Source: an uncultured Lachnospiraceae bacterium (GTDB lineage Bacteria > Bacillota > Clostridia > Lachnospirales > Lachnospiraceae). Taken from it: DNA of 64,000 nt. How positions within the stretch are numbered: the stretch's first letter is position 1; every line of letters starts with the position of its first letter. The position numbers were made by a program, and so were the translations under genes. The stretch lies in NCBI GenBank assembly GCA_910579505.1, contig CAJTTZ010000015.1, forward strand, positions 13,151-77,150, read 5' to 3'. A model generated the notes under the pieces. That model ran no database searches. It worked only from the letters and a program-made list of their open reading frames with translations, and was not told the DNA's origin. Of the stretch, positions 34,094 to 41,785 are shown one piece after another.

Positions 34094-34984
34094 ATGTGGA
34101 TGTATTTGTATGCGTTGCTTTTTGTCATTGTAGTAATTGTAATATATACATTACAGAATTGGCAGTATAAAAAGACGGAATATTATGAGCAGACTAAAAA
34201 TTCCTATTTGAGTGTCCTTTTTGATAAGGGACGTCTGGGTGAATTTTACACATATAAAGATCTTAAGCCGCTTGATGGGTATAAACGTTATTTGTTCAAT
34301 TTATATATTCCGAAAGAAAACGGGGAAACTACAGAACTGGATGTTGTTCTTTTGCATGAATCGGGCATTTATGTATTTGAGTCTAAAAATTACAGCGGGT
34401 GGATTTTTGGAACAGAAACTCAAAAATATTGGACGCAGACCTTGCCTGCCGGGCGGGGACGGTCGCTGAAAAATAAATTTTTTAATCCAATCATGCAGAA
34501 CAAGGGGCATATAAAATGGCTTCAGGCATTTCTTGTGGAACAGACATTGCCTTTTTATTCTTACATAGTATTTAGTGACCGATGCACATTGAAGGATATC
34601 AAATTGACCAGCGCAGACCATTATGTTATGAACCGACATAAGATTCTTTCTGCAGTTCGACAAAATATAGCTAAGACAGGGAAGCGATTATCGTCGCAAA
34701 AAATTGACGACTTATTTGAGAAACTGTATCCGCTTACACAGGTGGACGAAGCTAGAAAAATGACGCATATTCAAAATATTCAGCAGAAAACACAAAAGAG
34801 TGTTTTGCAGTCCGTCCCTGCCGTTATGGAAACGGCAAAGGCTGAGGACTCGATATGTCCCCGCTGTGGCGGAAAACTTGTTATGCGCACGGCGAAGAAA
34901 GGGGAACGGCAGGGAAAACAGTTCTTGGGATGTTCCAATTTTCCGAAATGCAGGTATATTGAGGATTTGCCGGATGAATCATAA
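34094..34984 (+). CDS. NERD-domain nuclease-related protein with C4 zinc finger
   Basis: Protein of 296 residues: an N-terminal membrane helix (about 3-20), a NERD domain (about 45-170) and a C-terminal topoisomerase-type zinc finger (CPRCGGKLVMRT ... FLGCSNFPKCRY). The NERD core shows TELDVVLLHESGIYVFESKNYSG, with the D...ExK residues of PD-(D/E)XK nucleases intact. Such proteins are thought to act on DNA or RNA; the finger supports nucleic-acid binding. Its base composition is more AT-rich than neighbouring housekeeping genes, suggesting later acquisition. GGGGAG precedes ATG 34094. Confidence 0.9.
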   Translation: MWMYLYALLFVIVVIVIYTLQNWQYKKTEYYEQTKNSYLSVLFDKGRLGEFYTYKDLKPLDGYKRYLFNLYIPKENGETTELDVVLLHESGIYVFESKNYSGWIFGTETQKYWTQTLPAGRGRSLKNKFFNPIMQNKGHIKWLQAFLVEQTLPFYSYIVFSDRCTLKDIKLTSADHYVMNRHKILSAVRQNIAKTGKRLSSQKIDDLFEKLYPLTQVDEARKMTHIQNIQQKTQKSVLQSVPAVMETAKAEDSICPRCGGKLVMRTAKKGERQGKQFLGCSNFPKCRYIEDLPDES

Positions 34985-34999
34985 AGGAAGGGAAATGCC

Positions 35000-35521
35000 A
35001 TGAAAAGCATTGAAATTAAGACAGAACGCCTGACCTTAAAACCTTTGGGAAGCGAATACCTTGATACGGTGAATGTTTACGCCATGGATTATGAAAATTC
35101 AAAATACATGTGCCGTCTGCCGAATGAGAGCGTGGAGGAAACCGTAGCGTTTCTGGCGGGCGTTGACGCAGAGTGGGCGAAGGAAGAGCCGGCGTTTTAT
35201 GAATTTGCCATACTCTATCATAACGAACATATTGGTGCGGTTGGGATATACTTTGAAAATGGAATCGGGGAGCTTGCCTGGATTATCAATAAGAAATATT
35301 GGCGAAACGGGTTTGCCTATGAGGCGGCGAAAGCACTTGTCTCTTATTGTACGGAGCATATGGGAACGACGCACTTTATTGCCTGTTGCGATACGGAAAA
35401 TGTGGCTTCCTATAGGGTCATGGAAAAATTGGGTATGACCAGAACGGGCAAGTACGGCGGGAGAAGGAACAGGGCGGCGGCAGAGGACAGCTTTGAGTAT
35501 CGGTATGAGATGAGCGTATAG
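35000..35521 (+). CDS. GNAT family N-acetyltransferase (RimJ/RimL type)
   Basis: Acetyl-CoA dependent acetyltransferase of 173 residues. It opens IEIKTERLTLKPLG, typical of RimJ/RimL/ribosomal acetyltransferase relatives, and has the cofactor loop in KKYWRNGFAYEAAKALVSY and the C-terminal NVASYRVMEKLGM. Substrate unknown. AAGGAAGGG precedes ATG 35000. It follows the NERD gene by 15 bases and precedes a MATE gene by four bases, so the three may be co-transcribed. Confidence 0.9.
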   Translation: MKSIEIKTERLTLKPLGSEYLDTVNVYAMDYENSKYMCRLPNESVEETVAFLAGVDAEWAKEEPAFYEFAILYHNEHIGAVGIYFENGIGELAWIINKKYWRNGFAYEAAKALVSYCTEHMGTTHFIACCDTENVASYRVMEKLGMTRTGKYGGRRNRAAAEDSFEYRYEMSV

Positions 35522-35525
35522 TGAT

Positions 35526-36863
35526 ATGACAAATCAGGATTTGACAAAAGGTAATGTGACAAAATCGCTGCTTGTGTTCGCGGCGCCGATGATTTTAGGA
35601 AATCTGCTGCAACAGTGCTACAATATTGCGGACACATGGGTGGTGGGAAAATTTGTGGGCGCGGACGCGCTGGCGGCAGTGGGCTCTTCCTACGCGCTGA
35701 TGACGTTTTTAAACTCTCTGCTGATTGGTCTTAGTATGGGCGGCGGCGCTGTCTTTTCCTATTATATAGGAAAGGGAGACAAAGAGCGGGTGCGCATCTG
35801 CGCGCAGACGGCTTTTGTGCTGATCGGCGTGCTGGCGGTGGCGCTCACTTTTTTTTCGCAGACGATGATGCACCCGATTCTTACGCTGCTTCGCACACCC
35901 GCGGAACTTTATGACATGACAAGGGAATATCTGGCGGTTGTCTTTTGGGGGATTTTCTTTATCTTCCTATATAATTATTTTGCTTTCCTGTTGCGTGCGC
36001 TTGGAAATTCCGTCGCGCCGCTGTACTTTCTGGGGGCGGCGTCGGCGCTGAATATTGCGCTTGATTTATTTTTTGTGTGCAGTTTGAAACGGGGACTTTC
36101 TGGGGCGGCGGAGGCGACGGTGATCGCGCAGGCGGTTTCCGGGCTGGGACTCGGCGTTTATCTGTGGAAGAAGGAGCCGTATTATCGGTTTTCTCTGAAA
36201 CGCTTCCTGCGGGAGGAGAAGCCGGTTGGGGAAATCTGCGGCTATTCCCTGATGACCGGCGTACAGCAGTCGGTGATGAATTTCGGCATTCTGATGGTGC
36301 AGAGCCTCGTCAACAGCTTCGGTCCCGCGGTGATGGCGGCTTTTGCGGCTACGGTAAAGATTGACACGTTCGCTTACATGCCGGCGCAGGAGTTCGGCAA
36401 TGCCTACTCCATTTTCATTTCGCAGAATTTCGGCGCGGGCAAACGGGAGCGAGTAAAGCAGGGGACGAGGAAGGCGATGACGGTTTCAGCCGTTTTCTGC
36501 GGGGTGATTTCGGTTCTGGTATTTGCGTTTGCAAGGTTTCTCATGCTGATTTTTGTGGATGCCGGGGAAACTAAGATTATAGAAATCGGTATGCAGTATC
36601 TGCGCATCGAGGGCGCTTTCTATATCGGCATCGGCGTCCTGTTCCTACTGTACGGGTATTTCCGGGGCGTTAACAGACCGGGCGTGTCCCTTGTGCTGAC
36701 GGTGATTTCCCTTGGAACGCGGGTTGTGCTGGCATATGTTCTGGCGGCGCATCCGGCAATCGGTGTGCTCGGTATCTGGTGGGCGATTCCCATCGGCTGG
36801 GCGCTTGCGGATGTGACGGGAATTGTGCTGATGCGGCGGGGCGGTACATACGGTGAAAAATAA
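35526..36863 (+). CDS. MATE family efflux transporter
   Basis: Multidrug/toxic-compound exporter of 445 residues with about 12 membrane helices in two similar halves. The first half opens VTKSLLVFAAPMILGNLLQ, followed by NIADTWVVGKFVGADALAAVG, a MATE signature; the second half has YMPAQEFGNAYSIFISQNFGAGKRERV. Ion coupling and substrates cannot be read. The start lies four bases after the acetyltransferase stop and no strong ribosome site is visible, so translational coupling is likely. Confidence 0.94.
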   Translation: MTNQDLTKGNVTKSLLVFAAPMILGNLLQQCYNIADTWVVGKFVGADALAAVGSSYALMTFLNSLLIGLSMGGGAVFSYYIGKGDKERVRICAQTAFVLIGVLAVALTFFSQTMMHPILTLLRTPAELYDMTREYLAVVFWGIFFIFLYNYFAFLLRALGNSVAPLYFLGAASALNIALDLFFVCSLKRGLSGAAEATVIAQAVSGLGLGVYLWKKEPYYRFSLKRFLREEKPVGEICGYSLMTGVQQSVMNFGILMVQSLVNSFGPAVMAAFAATVKIDTFAYMPAQEFGNAYSIFISQNFGAGKRERVKQGTRKAMTVSAVFCGVISVLVFAFARFLMLIFVDAGETKIIEIGMQYLRIEGAFYIGIGVLFLLYGYFRGVNRPGVSLVLTVISLGTRVVLAYVLAAHPAIGVLGIWWAIPIGWALADVTGIVLMRRGGTYGEK

Positions 36864-36875
36864 AAATCCTGTTAT

Positions 36876-37037
36876 GCCGTAGAAAATGATGTGGTAAGAG
36901 TTTTTGACAGTGTGCATACCTTTGAAAATGATACGGATGAAATAACGGAATTTGTAGTATTTAGGTATGTGCCGGATGGAACGGATAAAAGGGAACTAAT
37001 AAAAGGGGATAAAGTAAGTGGCCGGCGCAAAAAGTGA
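36876..37037 (+). pseudogene. Possible gene remnant (C-terminal fragment, about 53 codons)
   Basis: In the same frame as the MATE gene, after its stop, codons 36876-37037 read as a plausible protein tail (ENDVVRVFDSVHTFEND ... FVVFRYVPDGTDKREL) ending at TGA. There is no ATG and no ribosome site; codon use is more AT-rich than the flanks. It looks like the 3' end of a decayed or acquired gene. I do not recognise the family. Confidence 0.4.
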
Positions 37038-37120
37038 TTTGAGTGAGAAAGATGCTTTGATACGTTGGTAACACAAATAATAGAAAGCAGGGGGACAAAA
37101 ACCCCGGAACGGAGGAACAC

Positions 37121-37672
37121 ATGAGCAAAACAGCAATTTTTTTCGCAACAGGTTATGAGGAGATCGAGGCGCTGACGGTGGTGGATATCCTGCGGCGCGC
37201 GGGCGAGGAGATCACCATGGTGTCCATCACCAACGGGCGCAGCGTCACAAGCTCCCACGGTGTGGAAGTGACGATGGACAAAGTCCTTTCGGAAGTCAAT
37301 TTTGACGAGACGGATGTGATTGTCCTGCCGGGCGGGATGCCGGGCACGAAGAATCTGGAGGCATGTGAGGCGTTGATGGAGCAGTTGGACGCATTTGTGA
37401 AGGCGGGCAAGACCGTGGCGGCTGTATGCGCGGCGCCTTCGATTCTGGGACACCGCGGGCATTTAAAAGGAAAGAAGGCGTGTTCCTTCCCCGACATGGA
37501 AAGTCAGCTGGAGGGTGCGGACGTGAAGCAGGAGCCGGCTGTAATCGACGGCAATATCATCACGGGACGCGGCATGGGCGCGGCGATTCCCTTTGGGCTT
37601 GCCATTCTGGAAAAGCTGCAGGGGAAAGAGGCGGCTGACGCGATGGCGGCGAAGATCGTGTACCGGGGATAA
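37121..37672 (+). CDS. DJ-1/PfpI family protein (YajL-like)
   Basis: Protein of 183 residues with a flavodoxin-like Rossmann fold. The nucleophile elbow Cys is in TVAAVCAAPSILG and the conserved Glu is in GYEEIEA. VLPGGMPGTKNL is a DJ-1/ThiJ signature. Proposed roles in the family are glyoxalase or deglycase and redox stress protection; exact activity is uncertain. CGGAGGAAC precedes ATG 37121. Confidence 0.92.
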   Translation: MSKTAIFFATGYEEIEALTVVDILRRAGEEITMVSITNGRSVTSSHGVEVTMDKVLSEVNFDETDVIVLPGGMPGTKNLEACEALMEQLDAFVKAGKTVAAVCAAPSILGHRGHLKGKKACSFPDMESQLEGADVKQEPAVIDGNIITGRGMGAAIPFGLAILEKLQGKEAADAMAAKIVYRG

Positions 37673-37791
37673 GGCTATAAAAATTAAGATGCATGATCTG
37701 GAAAAAAATACTATTATAATTTCATCCCATCCGAACATACTAACATCAAGATAAGCGGCAAACAAAGTGTGCTTTAAACGGAAAACACCGT

Positions 37792-37820
37792 AGACAGGCG
37801 CACGGAGAATGCGCTTGTCT
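37792..37820 (+). promoter_or_regulatory. Leader hairpin of the spore protein gene
   Basis: Arms agacaggcgca (37792-37802) and tgcgcttgtct (37810-37820) pair with one mismatch, 53 bases before the SASP start. Confidence 0.5.
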
Positions 37821-37872
37821 CAAATATAGATAAAGAATCAAAAGATTCAAAGTATTTCGGAGGTGAAAAGAA

Positions 37873-38073
37873 ATGGCAAGCAACAAGACCAATAGAGTAG
37901 AAGTTCCTGAGGCAAAGGCAGCTATGGATCGTTTCAAAACTGAGGTTGCGTCTGAGCTCGGTGTAAACCTGAAAGAGGGTTACAACGGCGACCTGACTTC
38001 CAAGGAGGCAGGTTCTATCGGCGGTGAGATGGTTCGTAGAATGATCAAGAAGCAGGAAGAGCAGATGAAGTAA
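37873..38073 (+). CDS. Alpha/beta-type small acid-soluble spore protein
   Basis: DNA-binding protein of 66 residues that saturates and protects spore DNA. The germination-protease site is visible in TEVASELGV and the second helix in LTSKEAGSIGGEMVRRMIKK. CGGAGGTG precedes ATG 37873. A CATACTA word at 37736-37742 resembles a forespore sigma-G/F -10 element, but its -35 partner is weak. It has its own terminator. Its presence shows the organism can sporulate. Confidence 0.95.
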   Translation: MASNKTNRVEVPEAKAAMDRFKTEVASELGVNLKEGYNGDLTSKEAGSIGGEMVRRMIKKQEEQMK

Positions 38074-38086
38074 CGAAAACAAAAGC

Positions 38087-38134
38087 GAAGGCGCCCCGTT
38101 TGTGAAGACACAGGCGGGGCGCCTTCATGTTTTG
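38087..38134 (+). terminator. Terminator of the SASP gene
   Basis: Stem gaaggcgccccg/cggggcgccttc, followed by atgtttt. Confidence 0.87.
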
Positions 38135-38196
38135 TGTAGCCCTGCTTATTCCCCTGCTTATTCGCGCAAAAACAACTAGCATTTTAGAAAGCCCTG

Positions 38197-38205
38197 TGCT
38201 ATAAT
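38197..38205 (+). promoter_or_regulatory. Extended -10 promoter of tig
   Basis: TGC followed by consensus TATAAT at 38200-38205, about 90 bases before the start; no good -35, as is usual for extended -10 promoters. Confidence 0.55.
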
Positions 38206-38294
38206 GTTTGGGTGACTGTAGCTGGAAGCCCGTGTGGGCATTATATATAGATGGAAAGATGGATGACAGAGGAATTGAAGGAGGAACCCATAAC

Positions 38295-39590
38295 ATGAGT
38301 TTACAGGTGGAAAAATTAGAGAAGAACATGGCGAAGCTGACAATCGAGACCGGCGTGGAAGAGTTTGAGAAGGCGATTGAGAAAGCGTATCAGAAGCAGA
38401 AGAAACAGATCAGCATACCGGGATTCCGCAAAGGCAAGGTGCCTCGTCAGATGGTAGAGAAGATGTACGGCAAAGAGGTGTTTTTTGAAGAGGCGGCGAA
38501 TATTCTGATTCCCGATGCTTACGATAAAGCGCTTGAAGAGTGCGAGGAGGATATCGTTTCTTCCCCGCAGATCGAGGTGACCCAGATCGAGGCGGGCAAG
38601 CCTTTTGTTTTCACGGCTACGGTTGCGCTCAAGCCGGAGGTAAAGCTTGGCAAATACAAGGGCGTGAAAGTGGATAAGATCGAGACAGCAGTGACCGACG
38701 AGGAGGTTGACGCAGCGCTTGAAAGGGAGCGGCAGAACAACGCGAGAAATATCACTGTGGAAGACCGCCCTGTGAAGGACGGCGATATGACTACGCTTGA
38801 TTTTGAGGGCTTTGTGGATGGCGTGGCTTTTGAGGGCGGAAAGGGAGAAAACTATCCCCTGACCATCGGTTCCGGCGCGTTTATTCCCGGCTTTGAAGAA
38901 CAGCTTGTGGGCGCGAAAATCGGAGAGGAGACGGAAGTGAAAGTTACCTTTCCCGAGGACTATCAGGCGGAGCATCTGCAGGGTAAGGAAGCAGTCTTTA
39001 AGTGCACCGTGAGGGAGATCAAGGAGAGAGAGCTTCCTGAATTGAACGATGAATTTGCAAGCGATGTTTCCGAGTTTGAAACACTGACGGAGTATCGTGA
39101 AGATGTGAAAAAGAACCTCGAAGAGAAAAAGCAGAAGGATGCAAAGAATGAGAAGGAAGAAGCGGCGGTGAAAGCGGCGGTGGATGCTTCCGAGATGGAG
39201 ATTCCGGAAGCCATGATTGAAACGCAGCAGAGACAGCTGGTGGATGAATTTGCGCAGCGCATCACCATGCAGGGGCTGTCCATGGAGCAGTATCTGCAGA
39301 TGACAGGCACAAATTATCAGCAGATGGTAGAACGCGTAAAGCCGCAGGCGGAGGAGAGAATCCGCTCCAGACTTGTGCTTGAGGCGGTGGCAAAGGCGGA
39401 GAATCTGGATGCGACTGAGGAGGAATACGAGGAAGAATTAAAGACCATGGCTGAAGTCTATCAGATGGAAGTGGATAAGGTCAGAGAACTTATGGGAGAG
39501 CGTGAGAAGAAGGGCATTATGCAGGATCTGGCTGTCAAAAAGGCGGCTGAGTTTATTGCGGAGAATGCCAAGGAGAGCAAGGCAAAATAA
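38295..39590 (+). CDS. tig: Trigger factor
   Basis: Ribosome-associated chaperone and peptidyl-prolyl isomerase of 431 residues. The N-terminal ribosome-binding signature is ISIPGFRKGKVPRQMVEK (about residue 35). The FKBP-type domain (about 150-235) contains DFEGFVDGVAFEGGKGENYPL. The C-terminal helical arms follow. AAGGAGGAA precedes ATG 38295; upstream ATGs in the same frame lack a ribosome site. It heads the conserved quality-control cluster tig-clpP-clpX-lon-engB. Confidence 0.96.
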   Translation: MSLQVEKLEKNMAKLTIETGVEEFEKAIEKAYQKQKKQISIPGFRKGKVPRQMVEKMYGKEVFFEEAANILIPDAYDKALEECEEDIVSSPQIEVTQIEAGKPFVFTATVALKPEVKLGKYKGVKVDKIETAVTDEEVDAALERERQNNARNITVEDRPVKDGDMTTLDFEGFVDGVAFEGGKGENYPLTIGSGAFIPGFEEQLVGAKIGEETEVKVTFPEDYQAEHLQGKEAVFKCTVREIKERELPELNDEFASDVSEFETLTEYREDVKKNLEEKKQKDAKNEKEEAAVKAAVDASEMEIPEAMIETQQRQLVDEFAQRITMQGLSMEQYLQMTGTNYQQMVERVKPQAEERIRSRLVLEAVAKAENLDATEEEYEEELKTMAEVYQMEVDKVRELMGEREKKGIMQDLAVKKAAEFIAENAKESKAK

Positions 39591-39619
39591 GCGGATTGTC
39601 TATAATGGAGGTGTAATAC

Positions 39620-40216
39620 ATGGCTTTAATACCTTATGTCATTGAGCAGACGTCAAAAGGGGAGCGTTCTTACGATATTTATTCCAGACTTTTGAAGGAG
39701 AGAATCATCTTTCTGGGCGAGGAAGTAAATGATGCGAGCGCCAGCGTGATCGTGGCGCAGCTCCTTTTCTTAGAGTCTGAGGACCCGGAGAAGGATATCA
39801 ACCTTTACATTAACAGCCCCGGCGGTGTGATTACTGCAGGTATGGCAATTTATGATACAATGCAGTTTATCAAATGTGACGTGTCTACCGTCTGTATTGG
39901 TATGGCGGCAAGCATGGGCGCCTTCCTTCTGGCAGGCGGCGCGAAGGGGAAGAGAATGGCTCTTCCTAATGCGGAGATTATGATTCACCAGCCGGCGGGC
40001 GGCGCACAGGGCCAGGCTACCGAGATTGAGATCACGGCAAAGCATATTCTTGCAACAAAGGAAAAGATGGCCAGAATCATGGCACAGAACACAGGGCAGG
40101 ATTTTGAAGTGATTATGGCGGACACGGAGAGAGACAACTGGAAGAGCGCGGAAGAGGCGCTTGCTTATGGGCTGATTGACCGCATTATCACCAGCCACGC
40201 CAGCACGGAAGGTTAA
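39620..40216 (+). CDS. clpP: ATP-dependent Clp protease proteolytic subunit
   Basis: Serine protease of 198 residues forming a double heptamer. The catalytic triad is visible: Ser in GMAASMGAFLL, His in EIMIHQPAGG and Asp in ADTERDNW. The N-terminal PYVIEQTSKGERSYDIYSRLL is standard. GGAGG precedes ATG 39620, 29 bases after tig. A family A structured element begins directly after the stop, separating clpP from clpX. Confidence 0.97.
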   Translation: MALIPYVIEQTSKGERSYDIYSRLLKERIIFLGEEVNDASASVIVAQLLFLESEDPEKDINLYINSPGGVITAGMAIYDTMQFIKCDVSTVCIGMAASMGAFLLAGGAKGKRMALPNAEIMIHQPAGGAQGQATEIEITAKHILATKEKMARIMAQNTGQDFEVIMADTERDNWKSAEEALAYGLIDRIITSHASTEG

Positions 40217-40328
40217 CGTGAGAAGAACTTCTAATCACTCGCAGCAGAGGCTGCATCGCAAAGTCAGCAAAGCTGACTTGGAAGTCCGAAGTCTCACGCA
40301 GGAGAATGCTTGAAAAGCAGCATTTTCC
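40217..40328 (+). repeat. Two-hairpin intergenic element, copy 4 (family A), between clpP and clpX
   Basis: Hairpin 1 (40217-40298): left cgtgagaagaacttct, right ggaagtccgaagtctcacg, with two inner hairpins (gcagc/gctgc and aagtcagc/gctgactt). Hairpin 2 (40301-40328): ggagaatgc with gcattttcc, with extra bases near the loop. It begins immediately after the clpP stop. It is the most degenerate of the four copies. Confidence 0.8.
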
Positions 40329-40360
40329 GAGATTATGGATGCTTGGAAATGAGGAATAAG

Positions 40361-41620
40361 ATGGCAGGAAAGATTTCTGAGGAAAAAGTAAGGTGTTCTT
40401 TTTGCAATAAGACGCAGGATCAGGTCAAGAAAATGATCGCCGGTCCGGGGGGCGTCTATATCTGTGATGAATGCGTGGATATCTGCGCGGACATCATAGA
40501 GGAGGAATATGAGGACGACCCGGAAACGGAAGAGATGGAAATCAATCTCTTAAAGCCGGTGGAGATCAAAAATTTTCTTGACGAGTATGTGATCGGGCAG
40601 GAAGAGGCCAAAAAGGTTATGGCGGTTTCCGTCTATAACCATTATAAGAGGGTGATGGCACCCAAGGATGACGACGATGAGGTAGAGCTGCAAAAGAGCA
40701 ATATCATCATGGTCGGGCCCACAGGCTCCGGCAAGACGTATCTGGCGCAGACGCTGGCTAAGATTATAAACGTACCCTTTGCGATAGCGGATGCGACGAC
40801 TTTGACAGAGGCCGGTTATGTGGGCGAGGATGTGGAGAACATCCTGCTCAAGCTGATCCAGGCGGCGGATTACGATATTGACCGGGCGCAGTACGGTATT
40901 ATCTATATCGACGAGATTGACAAGATCACGAAAAAAGGGGAAAATGTTTCCATTACCAGAGATGTATCGGGCGAAGGTGTGCAGCAGGCGCTTCTAAAGA
41001 TCATCGAGGGGACGGTGGCAAGCGTGCCGCCGCAGGGGGGCAGAAAGCATCCGCATCAGGAGCTTTTGCAGATCGACACGTCGAATATCCTCTTTATCTG
41101 CGGGGGTGCATTCGACGGGCTGGATAAGATTGTCGAGGAACGTCTGGACCGGCACTCAATCGGGTTTAACGCACAGGTGGCGGAGAAGAGCGGCAAGGAA
41201 ATCGGCGCGATCTTAAAGGAAGTCACGCCGCAGGACCTTATGAAGTTCGGGCTGATCCCGGAGTTTATCGGCCGTGTGCCTGTGACGGTAGCCTTGGACG
41301 GACTGGATCAGGAGGCGTTAGTCCGCATTTTGAAAGAGCCGAAAAATGCGCTTATTAAGCAGTACAAGAAGCTTTTCGCATTTGATGAGGTGAAGCTTTC
41401 CGTGGAGGACGACGCGGTGGTTGAGATCGCAAAACTCGCCCACGACAGAAAGACGGGTGCGAGGGGACTGCGTTCTATCGTGGAGAAAGTGATGATGGAC
41501 GTGATGTATGAGATCCCTTCGGACGACAGCATTGCGGAATGCATCCTGACGAAGAAGGCGGTGGACGGCGAGGAGAAACCGCTTGTCAGATACCGCGACA
41601 GATTGTTGCAGGCAAAGTAG
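40361..41620 (+). CDS. clpX: ATP-dependent Clp protease ATP-binding subunit ClpX
   Basis: AAA+ unfoldase of 419 residues feeding ClpP. The N-terminal zinc-binding domain has CSFCNKTQ and CDECVDICADI. Walker A is GPTGSGKTYLAQ, Walker B IIYIDEIDKI, and the ClpP-docking IGF-type loop is present as RHSIGFNAQV. GAGGAA lies six bases before ATG 40361; ATG 40349 and 40310 lack suitable sites. The gap to lon contains a family C inverted repeat. Confidence 0.97.
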   Translation: MAGKISEEKVRCSFCNKTQDQVKKMIAGPGGVYICDECVDICADIIEEEYEDDPETEEMEINLLKPVEIKNFLDEYVIGQEEAKKVMAVSVYNHYKRVMAPKDDDDEVELQKSNIIMVGPTGSGKTYLAQTLAKIINVPFAIADATTLTEAGYVGEDVENILLKLIQAADYDIDRAQYGIIYIDEIDKITKKGENVSITRDVSGEGVQQALLKIIEGTVASVPPQGGRKHPHQELLQIDTSNILFICGGAFDGLDKIVEERLDRHSIGFNAQVAEKSGKEIGAILKEVTPQDLMKFGLIPEFIGRVPVTVALDGLDQEALVRILKEPKNALIKQYKKLFAFDEVKLSVEDDAVVEIAKLAHDRKTGARGLRSIVEKVMMDVMYEIPSDDSIAECILTKKAVDGEEKPLVRYRDRLLQAK

Positions 41621-41626
41621 TGCAAC

Positions 41627-41706
41627 AATTCAACCAGACCGCATCTGTCCAGGCAAATTGTGCTTGCACGAATTTGACAGACGGATAATGGTCTGAGGTG
41701 AATTGA
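41627..41706 (+). repeat. Long inverted repeat between clpX and lon (family C)
   Basis: Outer arms caattcaaccagacc (41627-41640 region) and ggtctgaggtgaattg (41690-41706 region) pair; the centre aaattgtgc-ttg-cacgaattt forms the tip. Shared with the etfB-etfA element: agaccg.atctg, caaattgtgcttgcacga and atggtctgag. It starts seven bases after the clpX stop. Confidence 0.8.
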
Positions 41707-41785
41707 CAATGCATTGAGATATAAACAGGAAGATGAGCGTCGCCAGAACTTTGGCGGCGTTTCTGATAATTCAGAGGGTGATTTT

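Noticed and set aside
38317..38975. Minus-strand frame of 219 codons opposite tig
   Set aside because: Shadow frame rich in Leu/His/Arg without start signals.
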